Of a stretch of DNA of 20,595 nucleotides, positions 14,567 to 20,595 are shown in pieces (positions within the stretch are counted from its first letter, which is position 1; the number at the start of each line of letters is the position of its first letter). Under the pieces are notes generated by a model. It had not been told where the DNA came from, did not search any database, and saw nothing but the letters and a program-made list of their open reading frames with translations. A program made the position numbers and the translations under genes. Source of the DNA: an uncultured Ruminococcus sp. (GTDB lineage: Bacteria; Bacillota; Clostridia; Oscillospirales; Ruminococcaceae); the NCBI GenBank assembly GCA_910584195.1, contig CAJTYV010000039.1:1-20595 (forward strand), in the 5' to 3' direction.

Positions 14567-14630
14567 TAAATTATTTAAATGCTATTTTATTAAGCTGCGG
14601 ATAATTTAATAAGATAAGGAGAAAGAAACA

Positions 14631-16481
14631 ATGAAAAAACTGGCAAGAACTGTCGCGGCGTTTGTATCTGCGGCGGCTTTGACGCTTATGGGAACCGCGT
14701 CGGCTATGTCTGATATGCTCGGACAGCCTGCTGCCGTGAACGCTGTTGATACTAACAATGACGATTGGCTTCATGCTGAAGGCAGCCGCCTTTACGACAT
14801 GAACGGAAATGAGGTGTGGCTTACCGGAGCAAATTGGTTCGGATTCAACTGCGGTGAACGTTTTCCTCATGGTTTATGGAGTGCAGATGTCGATCAGCTT
14901 CTTTCAGCTGTTGCTGACCGTGGAATAAATCTGCTTCGTCTGCCAATGGCAACGGAACTTCTTATGGACTGGCAGGAAGGCGTTGATGACAGTTCAATGA
15001 TTTCAATAAATCCCAAGAATGATGACGGATATAAGTTTAATCCCGATTTCTGCCGTCCTGATGGTTCGTGTATGAGCAGTCTTGAGATTTTTGATGTTAT
15101 TATGGCAAAATGTAAAAAATACGGAATAAAAATTCTTATTGACATACACAGTCCCGCTCTTCATAACTCAGGTCATAATTATAATCTGTGGTACTATAAC
15201 GAAGGAGCAGGCAGTTATGATTCAATGGCTGTTACCGATTCGGGAAACGGCGAACCTGTTACCTCAGAGATGTGGAAAGATACCCTCGTATGGCTTGCCG
15301 ACCGTTATAAAAATGATGATACACTGATCGCATACGATCTGAAAAACGAACCTCACGGAAAGGGGCAGGAGGGCAGCGCCGGAGCTAAATGGGACGGCTC
15401 CAAGGATGAAAATAACTGGGCTTGGGCAGCTACGGATTGTGCTTTAGCTATGCTTGAAAAGAATCCTAACGCGCTTATTCTCATTGAGGGTGTTGAGCAG
15501 TACCCTAAAGAGGGGCATAAGTGGGGCGAACCTGATTCGCTTACTAATCCTCCCTATTATCCGGGCTGGTGGGGCGGTCAGTTCCGCGGAGTCAGAGAGT
15601 ATCCGATCGATCTTGGAAAATATCAGAATAAGCTTGTATATTCTCCTCACGATTACGGTCCGGGCGTATACGCTCAGACATGGTTTGACAAGGATTTCAC
15701 TGAGCAGACGCTTCTTGACGATTACTGGTACGATACTTGGGCGTTTATCAACGAGGAGGACATTGCCCCACTTCTTATCGGAGAATGGGGAGGCTTTATG
15801 GACGGAGGAAAGAACGAGCAATGGCTGACTATACTCCGTGAATATATGATAAAAAATCACATAAATCATACTTTTTGGTGCTTGAATCCGAATTCGGGTG
15901 ATACAGGCGGACTTCTTGATTACTCGTTCTCACAGTGGGATGAGGATAAGTATGATTTGTTCGAGCCGTCTTTGTGGCAGACTCAGACTTCGGGAAAATA
16001 TATCAGCCTTGATCATCAGGTTGCACTGGGCAAAAATGGTATTTCTTTGAATGATTTTTACGGAAATTACGCCAAGACCGAGGGAAGTAATCTTGACGGC
16101 GGAAAGACTTCGGAGGGCAATCCGGTTGATTCCACTGATCCTGCTCCTACCGAGCCGGACGTGAAACCAACAGCTCCGCCTGATCCAACGGAAACTACCG
16201 AAGGAAAAACAAATCCGATCGTTACTACCGTCAGTAGTACTAACGGCGGCAGCGGCGTTACTCTTATTGGTGATGCGAATTTGGACGGCAAAGTCACGAT
16301 AGCCGATTCTACAGCGATTCTTCAATCGTTGGGAAATCCTGATAAATATGGACTTTCAGAGCAGGGGGCTGCTAATGCCGATTGCTGTGATCCCGGAGAC
16401 GGAGTTCGTCCCAGTGATGCGCTTGCAATACAAAAGCTTGATGCTAAACTTCTTAATAAGCTTCCGGAGTTTACGAAATAA
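14631..16481 (+). CDS. Secreted GH5 endoglucanase with C-terminal dockerin (cellulosomal)
   Basis: 616 residues. AAGGAGAAAG precedes the ATG. Residues 1 to about 25-38 are a Sec signal peptide (MKKLARTVAAFVSAAALTLMGTASA). Residues about 45-475 form a GH5 catalytic domain: R103 in NLLRLP, H173 in IDIHSPALH, acid/base E240 in YDLKNEPHG, HDYGPGVYA near 340, nucleophile E385 in LIGEWGG and a FWCLNP strand. Family GH5 enzymes of this type hydrolyse cellulose or related beta-glucans with retention; the exact substrate is not certain. A Pro/Thr linker spans about 500-540. Residues about 545-610 are a dockerin: first calcium repeat GDANLDGKVTIADS, second repeat ADCCDPGDGVRPSDALAIQK with an inserted, non-canonical loop as in Ruminococcus dockerins. 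It would attach the enzyme to cohesins on a scaffoldin, which is not in the window. A MITE occupies its leader. Confidence 0.93.
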   Translation: MKKLARTVAAFVSAAALTLMGTASAMSDMLGQPAAVNAVDTNNDDWLHAEGSRLYDMNGNEVWLTGANWFGFNCGERFPHGLWSADVDQLLSAVADRGINLLRLPMATELLMDWQEGVDDSSMISINPKNDDGYKFNPDFCRPDGSCMSSLEIFDVIMAKCKKYGIKILIDIHSPALHNSGHNYNLWYYNEGAGSYDSMAVTDSGNGEPVTSEMWKDTLVWLADRYKNDDTLIAYDLKNEPHGKGQEGSAGAKWDGSKDENNWAWAATDCALAMLEKNPNALILIEGVEQYPKEGHKWGEPDSLTNPPYYPGWWGGQFRGVREYPIDLGKYQNKLVYSPHDYGPGVYAQTWFDKDFTEQTLLDDYWYDTWAFINEEDIAPLLIGEWGGFMDGGKNEQWLTILREYMIKNHINHTFWCLNPNSGDTGGLLDYSFSQWDEDKYDLFEPSLWQTQTSGKYISLDHQVALGKNGISLNDFYGNYAKTEGSNLDGGKTSEGNPVDSTDPAPTEPDVKPTAPPDPTETTEGKTNPIVTTVSSTNGGSGVTLIGDANLDGKVTIADSTAILQSLGNPDKYGLSEQGAANADCCDPGDGVRPSDALAIQKLDAKLLNKLPEFTK

Positions 16482-16517
16482 GCATCTGATAAAAATAAGT
16501 TTTGCCGTATATAAAAA

Positions 16518-16547
16518 CTGCGCAGTAATTTACTGCGCAGCATTTTT
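16518..16547. terminator. Bidirectional terminator between GH5 and ANTAR genes
   Basis: CTGCGCAGTA (16518-16527) and TACTGCGCAG (16531-16540) form a perfect 10-bp stem with a 3-base loop. CATTTTT follows on the plus strand and TTTTTATA on the minus strand, so it can serve both convergent genes. Confidence 0.88.
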
Positions 16548-16607
16548 ATACTCAAAATCGTCGTTCGGCTGTTCGATCAATGGTCAGTTTTCCGTCTGAC
16601 TGAACAG

Positions 16608-17174
16608 TTATGACAGATCGGCAATTATTTTTTCTGCTGCTTTGCGTCTTGTGCATCGACTGTTCATTGCTTGTTTTTCAAGATAACGGTGAGCCTGAGG
16701 TTCGGTGAACTTCATACACTTCATAAGAGCCGCCTTTGCCTTGCTTATAAGTCTGATGTCGTCAATTCTGCGGAGTACCTCGTCCGATTCGTCAATATCG
16801 GAAAACGGTGCGCCGTCGGCTTCAAGCAGACATATCCCCCTGCGGAGAACATCGCGGTCAACAGGTTTTGACAGTACAAGAATATCATATTCCGAAAGTC
16901 TGTCGGCAAGCTCATCGGCAATATTACCACTGCAAAGAAGTATTGTTTTAGTGTTCGTTTCTTCAGCGGCTGTTTCAGCAAGCTCGTTTCCGAATTCATC
17001 TGTAAGAGGAGTATTTACGATGATAAGGTCAGGCGGATTTCCATTCCTTATAATTCTTCGGGCTTCACTGCCTGTTAAAATTTCGGATATGTTGTCAAAT
17101 CCAAGATTTTGCAGAGTACGGCGAAGCGTATCAGCAATCGAGTCTTGTCGGGAAATAATAAATGCTCTGTTCAT
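16608..17174 (-). CDS. ANTAR-domain regulator with degenerate receiver domain
   Basis: 188 residues. AGAGGC lies about 5 bases upstream of the ATG. Residues 1-120 have a receiver-like fold (FIISRQDSIADTLRRTL, PPDLIIVNTPL, LVLSKPVDRDVL). The phospho-acceptor Asp is replaced by N54, the N-terminal acidic pair is reduced to D11, and K103 remains. So it is probably not controlled by phosphorylation. Residues about 135-188 form an ANTAR domain (ISKAKAALMKCMKFTEPQAHRYLEKQAMNSRCTRRKAAEKII), which binds paired RNA hairpins and prevents termination. It follows the glutamine-synthetase-like gene by 9 bases in one operon. Glutamine synthetase neighbours are known for ANTAR proteins in clostridia. Its RNA targets are not visible here. 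Confidence 0.88.
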   Translation of the reverse strand: MNRAFIISRQDSIADTLRRTLQNLGFDNISEILTGSEARRIIRNGNPPDLIIVNTPLTDEFGNELAETAAEETNTKTILLCSGNIADELADRLSEYDILVLSKPVDRDVLRRGICLLEADGAPFSDIDESDEVLRRIDDIRLISKAKAALMKCMKFTEPQAHRYLEKQAMNSRCTRRKAAEKIIADLS

Positions 17175-17183
17175 GGCTGCCTC

Positions 17184-18461
17184 TTAAATATAAGGAAAAT
17201 AAATCGTATCTTCAAATTCCTCGGACGATCGGCTTTTCTCTAAGTTTCGGAGTTGAATTTCAAGACGTTCAAGTATTTCTTTCGTGATCTTTTTTGGTAA
17301 GGTTTGCCGGATAAATTCGCTTTTTTTCGCAGATTTTATAGCTTCATCGAGACTTTGCGGAAGCATGTCCGAAGTATTTCCGCCGATTTCAAAGAGGGTA
17401 CAGTCATTGCTTGCAATACCTTCGATACCTGCCGCTAAAATCAGTTTAAAGGCGATATACGGGTTGCAGGCGGCGTCTGCTGAACGAAGCTCTATACGCG
17501 GAGAAGTTCCCGAAGCAGTGGGTATTCGCACAAGAGGGGAGCGGCTGTGACCCGAAAGATTTACGTACTGTGGTGCATACCCCACGCCGAAACGTCTGTA
17601 TGAGTTTGATGTGGGATTCAGAAATGCGGTAATTTCGCCTATTCGGTGCAGTATTCCCGATATAAAGCATTTTCCTTCACGGGTTATATTTTCGCGGGAG
17701 CTGCCAAAGATATATTCCCCGTTTTTCTTAACGCTCATGGAAATATTCAATGCGCTGCCGTGTTCGTTTTTTAGAGGCATTGGCATAAAGGATGCAAAAA
17801 GTCCGCATTGTGCAGCGATAGATTTCACAACTGTTTTGTAATGAACCATATCATCGGCAGCATTCACGGGATCGTTAGCTCGGAAATCTATTTCGTTTTG
17901 CCCCGGACCGTGTTTGTGGCAGGAGCTTTTAGGATTCAGACCCATTTCTTCAAGTGAAAGGCAGATCTCGCGTCGGATATTTTCACATTTGTCCAATGGA
18001 GCGACATCCAAATAACCGCCGTTATCGTGGGGAATTTTAGTCGGAGAGCCCTTATCGTCAAGATCGAAAAGATAAAATTCGCAGCGTGTGCTTACTTCGC
18101 AGGAATATCCTTTGAGGCGAAGACTGTTTATAAAATTTATGAGGTCTGTGCGCATATCAGCGGAGTAATCAGAGCCGTCAGGGGATTTCAGAGAACAGAA
18201 AAATCGAACGACTCTGCCTGATTTAGGTCTCCACGGAAGTATTGATAGGGTGGAGATGTCTGGAAACAGAAGAAGCTCGGGAGAGGAACTGTCGAATTTC
18301 ATAGCGTCAAAGGGTATACCGTATGAAAACGCCTGTTCGAGTTCGTTTGGCATAACTGCGATATTTTTAAGATTTCCGAAAATATCGCAGAAAGTAAGGC
18401 GAATAAATTTTACATCGTTTTCTTCGACGAATCGAAGTATCTCTTTTGGCGAATTATTCAT
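17184..18461 (-). CDS. Glutamine synthetase-like protein with altered active site
   Basis: 425 residues, slightly short for GS type I. AGGGGG lies 6-7 bases upstream of the ATG. The N-terminal beta-grasp domain (FIRLTFCDIFGNLKNIAV) and the catalytic domain are both complete. By alignment in memory with GSI enzymes, four conserved active-site positions are changed. R126 replaces the first Glu of the ExEF motif (TRCEFYLF). K183 replaces the Glu of HHE (CHKHGPGQNEID). N239 replaces the His of GxxH (HGSALNIS). Y295 replaces the catalytic Glu of the GxEAP loop (FGVGYAPQYV). E128, E190, R307, R312, E324 and R326 remain. The changes hit both metal sites and the ammonium-site Glu, so normal glutamine synthesis is doubtful. 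It heads an operon with an ANTAR regulator, so a sensory or RNA-regulatory role is possible (inference). No other lesions or stops suggest a decaying gene. Confidence 0.88.
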   Translation of the reverse strand: MNNSPKEILRFVEENDVKFIRLTFCDIFGNLKNIAVMPNELEQAFSYGIPFDAMKFDSSSPELLLFPDISTLSILPWRPKSGRVVRFFCSLKSPDGSDYSADMRTDLINFINSLRLKGYSCEVSTRCEFYLFDLDDKGSPTKIPHDNGGYLDVAPLDKCENIRREICLSLEEMGLNPKSSCHKHGPGQNEIDFRANDPVNAADDMVHYKTVVKSIAAQCGLFASFMPMPLKNEHGSALNISMSVKKNGEYIFGSSRENITREGKCFISGILHRIGEITAFLNPTSNSYRRFGVGYAPQYVNLSGHSRSPLVRIPTASGTSPRIELRSADAACNPYIAFKLILAAGIEGIASNDCTLFEIGGNTSDMLPQSLDEAIKSAKKSEFIRQTLPKKITKEILERLEIQLRNLEKSRSSEEFEDTIYFPYI

Positions 18462-18503
18462 AAGAACCCCCTGTTTTCAAGTTCTGAAAAATATATCAGG
18501 TTT

Positions 18504-18532
18504 ATTATAACATATTATACGTTAAATTGCAA
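18504..18532 (-). promoter_or_regulatory. Promoter of the GS-like/ANTAR operon
   Basis: On the minus strand TTGCAA (18532-18527), a 17-base spacer and TATAAT (18509-18504). The leader to the start codon at 18461 is only about 37 bases, too short for the usual ANTAR two-hairpin target. A small stem AGAAC/GTTCT could cover the ribosome binding site. Confidence 0.75.
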
Positions 18533-18565
18533 CAATCGCGGATAAAAATTCGAGATATTTATTTT

Positions 18566-19858
18566 TCAAAAAATTTTCTCAGAGTATATTTTAAGAAAAC
18601 CAACAATGTCTATAAAACAAGAAAAGACGATTACTGCGTTTCCGGCTTGTTTGTAAAGCTGCGCGTCGGACATTCCTATTGCCTGAACCTTATGAAATTG
18701 CTCATCGGTAAATCCCTGAAGCCTCCATGTTTCTACGGGCATTAAACGCCTTATCCTGCCATGATGAACTATACCGTGCCTGTCCGAAACTGTAATGCAA
18801 AACATTGGCTCATTAGGTTCTTTTATTCTTCTGCCATTCTGCCAAGTTTTCTCTTTAAACGGATTCAGAATTGCTCTTGGGTCGGTGTCCCGACAGGACT
18901 CTTTCGCGCTATAATTTTCATGTGAATCATATAAAACATCGCGCATTTTTTCTCCTGTCGAGCCGCTAAGAATAGTTTCTGTAAAGGGTGGAAACGAAAT
19001 GGGTCCAGCGTCACGCTGGTCCATTCTCGTATGCAGGTAGCGAGCTGCGTCCGTAATCTGTGGATTTTCATTCAGATCGCAAAAAACAGCGGAATGCTCG
19101 CCTTTATGGTGTGACATTCCGCTGTTCTGACGCGCCGTAACACATCTTGCAATATTTGTCATTTGTGGATCGGGATTGCAGTCAATAAAATACAGACCTG
19201 TTTTACCGCCCATTCCTCCGCTGCCGCTGCACTGAGTGGAGGCGAGTCCGTTCGGATCATATACTCTCGAACCCTGACTGCCACCAATTATTTGTTCAGT
19301 TTTCCTGCTATTTTGGCTGTTGCTTCTTCCGACAGCCAGTATTTTGCCGGAACAATTAATTCCAAGACATCCTGCAATATATACTCTCTTTCTGACTTGG
19401 GGAAGATAATCGGCGCTGTTATACAAACGCCATTCCACGCAGTACCCCAATTGGCAAAGCGTTTCAATGATTTTGGCGAAAGTTCTCCCCGAATCAATCC
19501 CCAGCAGTCCGGGTACATTTTCAAACAAAAAATAGCGAGGTCTTTTATTTTTAAGAATTCGGGCAAGTTCAAAGAAAAGAGCGCCTCTCTCATCTGCAAA
19601 GCCTTTTCTTGCTCCGCAAACCGAGAATGGCTGACACGGAAACCCTCCAACCAGCAGATCAAAGTCTGCAAGTTCTCCGGCGTCAATATTCCTGATATTT
19701 TCATAAAATTCTTCGCCTCCTGTATCGTACAGCGCTCTGTAGGCCTTCTGTGCGAATTTATCGATCTCGCACCAAGCCGCAAATTCAAATCCTCCGACTC
19801 TTTCCAAAGCAGATCGGAATCCTCCGATGCCCGAAAATGCGTCGAATACTCTTATCAT
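18566..19858 (-). CDS. DNA (cytosine-5) methyltransferase, mobile-element type
   Basis: 430 residues from the ATG at 19858, which has a perfect AAAGGAGG 6 bases upstream; the frame is open to 19891 but the upstream ATG has no such site. Motifs in order: I DAFSGIGGFRSALE (6-19, SAM binding), IV GGFPCQPFS with catalytic C75, VI FENVPG (112-117), VIII QVRKRVYIAG (154-163), IX RRLMPVETWRLQGF and X QAGNAV near the C-terminus. The long region between VIII and IX holds the target recognition domain and two similar segments (NPDPQMTNIARCVTAR and NENPQITDAARYLHTR). No restriction enzyme is adjacent, so it is an orphan, as is common in conjugative elements and phages. It lies downstream of two small element-type genes but behind their terminator. 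Confidence 0.92.
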   Translation of the reverse strand: MIRVFDAFSGIGGFRSALERVGGFEFAAWCEIDKFAQKAYRALYDTGGEEFYENIRNIDAGELADFDLLVGGFPCQPFSVCGARKGFADERGALFFELARILKNKRPRYFLFENVPGLLGIDSGRTFAKIIETLCQLGYCVEWRLYNSADYLPQVRKRVYIAGCLGINCSGKILAVGRSNSQNSRKTEQIIGGSQGSRVYDPNGLASTQCSGSGGMGGKTGLYFIDCNPDPQMTNIARCVTARQNSGMSHHKGEHSAVFCDLNENPQITDAARYLHTRMDQRDAGPISFPPFTETILSGSTGEKMRDVLYDSHENYSAKESCRDTDPRAILNPFKEKTWQNGRRIKEPNEPMFCITVSDRHGIVHHGRIRRLMPVETWRLQGFTDEQFHKVQAIGMSDAQLYKQAGNAVIVFSCFIDIVGFLKIYSEKIF

Positions 19859-19887
19859 CAAAATCCTCCTTTCAGCCTCATTTGGGT

Positions 19888-19924
19888 ACAAAAAAACGGC
19901 TAAGCTTTAAAAAACTTAGCCGTT
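19888..19924 (-). terminator. Rho-independent terminator overlapping a stop codon
   Basis: On the minus strand AACGGCTAAG (19924-19915) pairs with CTTAGCCGTT (19904-19895) across a 10-base loop and is followed by a run of T. The first bases of the stem are part of the TAA stop of the DUF4314-type gene. It separates that gene from the methyltransferase, which then needs read-through or its own promoter. Confidence 0.85.
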
Positions 19925-20207
19925 ACATTGTCATATTGATCTCAGGTTCTTCCACAAGTTCTTCGCTGATTTCTTCAGTCTGAACTTCTTCCTGAATCTT
20001 GTGGAAGCTGTCCTCGCCGGGAATGATAGAAAGTGAACGTCCGTTATCCCATTTCATTAATAACTGACCGGCGTCATCGACTGCAATTACCGTTCCTTTA
20101 GTACCTGATGGAATCGGGTTGGGATCGTTTTCCATTCTGTCAAGGCATATTCTTGTGCCTTTGGGATATCTTGCCTTCATCATTTCTGTTCTTCTTCTGT
20201 TGTACAT
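19923..20207 (-). CDS. DUF4314-type small protein of a mobile element
   Basis: 94 residues. GAGGTGAGG lies 4 bases before the ATG. Residues about 12-68 (YPKGTRICLDRMENDPNPIPSGTKGTV, VDDAGQLLMKWDNGRSLSIIPGEDSF) match the DUF4314 pattern as I know it: a small beta-barrel, SH3-like fold found in integrative conjugative elements and phages of clostridia. Its function is unknown. The last 25 residues are a strongly acidic tail ending EEPEINMTM, nearly the same ending as the upstream neighbour. The start lies 14 bases after the neighbour's stop, so they form an operon. Confidence 0.85.
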   Translation of the reverse strand: MYNRRRTEMMKARYPKGTRICLDRMENDPNPIPSGTKGTVIAVDDAGQLLMKWDNGRSLSIIPGEDSFHKIQEEVQTEEISEELVEEPEINMTM

Positions 20208-20221
20208 AAAACCTCACCTCA

Positions 20222-20595
20222 TCACATAGTCATGCCAATTTGTGGTTCTTCCGACAGAGCTTCGGTTTGCTCAAGATCCATTTCTTCAGCAGTCTGAAGC
20301 GACCAACTGTCGTCTGAATTCCAGAAACTAACATAAATTTTGCTGTTATCTGCGGTTTGGACAGGCCGCTGTTCAAGCGATTCTCCCCAACCATCCCCAA
20401 GTTGTCCAATTAAATAACTGCGCAGATCGTCCAATTCATTAACGCTCAACTCATCAGTAACCTGACACTCGATCACGCCCACAAGTTCATCGTCAATTTT
20501 CTTAACTGACGGAATTGCCGAGAAAACTTTTTCTCTGACTGCAGGATTTCTGTCAAAGTACACCATAAGTCCACGATGTTCTTCTTCCGGTTCTG
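20222..20595 (-). CDS. C-terminal part of a mobile-element protein (runs off the window)
   Basis: The frame is open from its stop at 20222 to the end of the window (EPEEEHRGLMVYFDRNP...). The ATG at 20566 has no ribosome binding site, so this is probably the C-terminus of a larger protein whose start is outside. Visible are the stretch VYFDRNPAVREKVFSAIPSVKKIDDELVG, then GQLGDGWGESLEQRPV and KIYVSFWNSDDSWSLQTAEE. This pattern resembles the tail of large hypothetical proteins in clostridial conjugative elements; I cannot name the family with certainty. It ends in an acidic tail, EEPQIGMTM. Confidence 0.75.
   Translation of the reverse strand, partial: EPEEEHRGLMVYFDRNPAVREKVFSAIPSVKKIDDELVGVIECQVTDELSVNELDDLRSYLIGQLGDGWGESLEQRPVQTADNSKIYVSFWNSDDSWSLQTAEEMDLEQTEALSEEPQIGMTM

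Noticed and set aside
20222..20566. Complete 114-residue gene starting at ATG 20566
   Set aside because: The frame stays open to the window edge and the ATG lacks a ribosome site, so it is more likely the C-terminus of a longer protein.

Overview
The window looks like chromosome of a fibre-degrading Ruminococcus-type clostridium (Oscillospiraceae). The clearest evidence is a secreted GH5 glucanase ending in a Ruminococcus-style dockerin. AT-rich DNA, strong Shine-Dalgarno sites, sigma-A promoters with 17-bp spacing and clostridial-type amidase and HlyC/CorC proteins agree with this. Genus assignment is inference.

Layout. 1-222: end of an rRNA operon (5S 3' end), a tRNA with a CAU anticodon and a terminator. 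272-4100 (+): a membrane-anchored ComEA-like helix-hairpin-helix protein, an ECF sigma factor translationally coupled to a one-pass membrane protein (probable anti-sigma factor), and a cell-wall amidase with an SH3 domain that probably starts at CTG. 4101-4756: a decayed MITE, tRNA-Leu(GAG), tRNA-Ser(GGA) and an unexplained structured leader before a HlyC/CorC-family membrane protein (4757-6076). 6101-9418: a small membrane protein, a 33-codon ORF, and a minus-strand operon of two tandemly duplicated transglutaminase-like lipoproteins followed by a Fur-family repressor. 9672-11188 (-): hpt then ldh. 11661-16481 (+): an intracellular YicI-type GH31 alpha-xylosidase and the GH5-dockerin enzyme. 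16608-18461 (-): a glutamine-synthetase-like gene and an ANTAR regulator. 18566-20595 (-): a C5 DNA methyltransferase, a DUF4314-type protein and a truncated ORF, which look like the edge of an integrative element or prophage.

Mobile DNA is mostly small and non-autonomous. Two 160-bp MITEs (family A) differ at about 4 positions, are in opposite orientation, and carry 3-bp target duplications. A third, decayed family A copy lies at 4101-4242. A different 187-bp MITE (family B) carries a 4-bp duplication. One MITE of each family sits in the presumed 5' leader of a glycoside hydrolase gene, between a good promoter and the start codon.

The most unusual items are: a glutamine synthetase homologue in which four metal-binding or catalytic positions are replaced (R126, K183, N239, Y295), paired with an ANTAR protein lacking the phospho-acceptor Asp; a riboswitch-like leader at 4559-4659 that partly echoes FMN-riboswitch core strings before a gene unrelated to riboflavin; and two adjacent mobile-element proteins that end in nearly the same acidic tail (EEPxIxMTM) although the DNA there has diverged.
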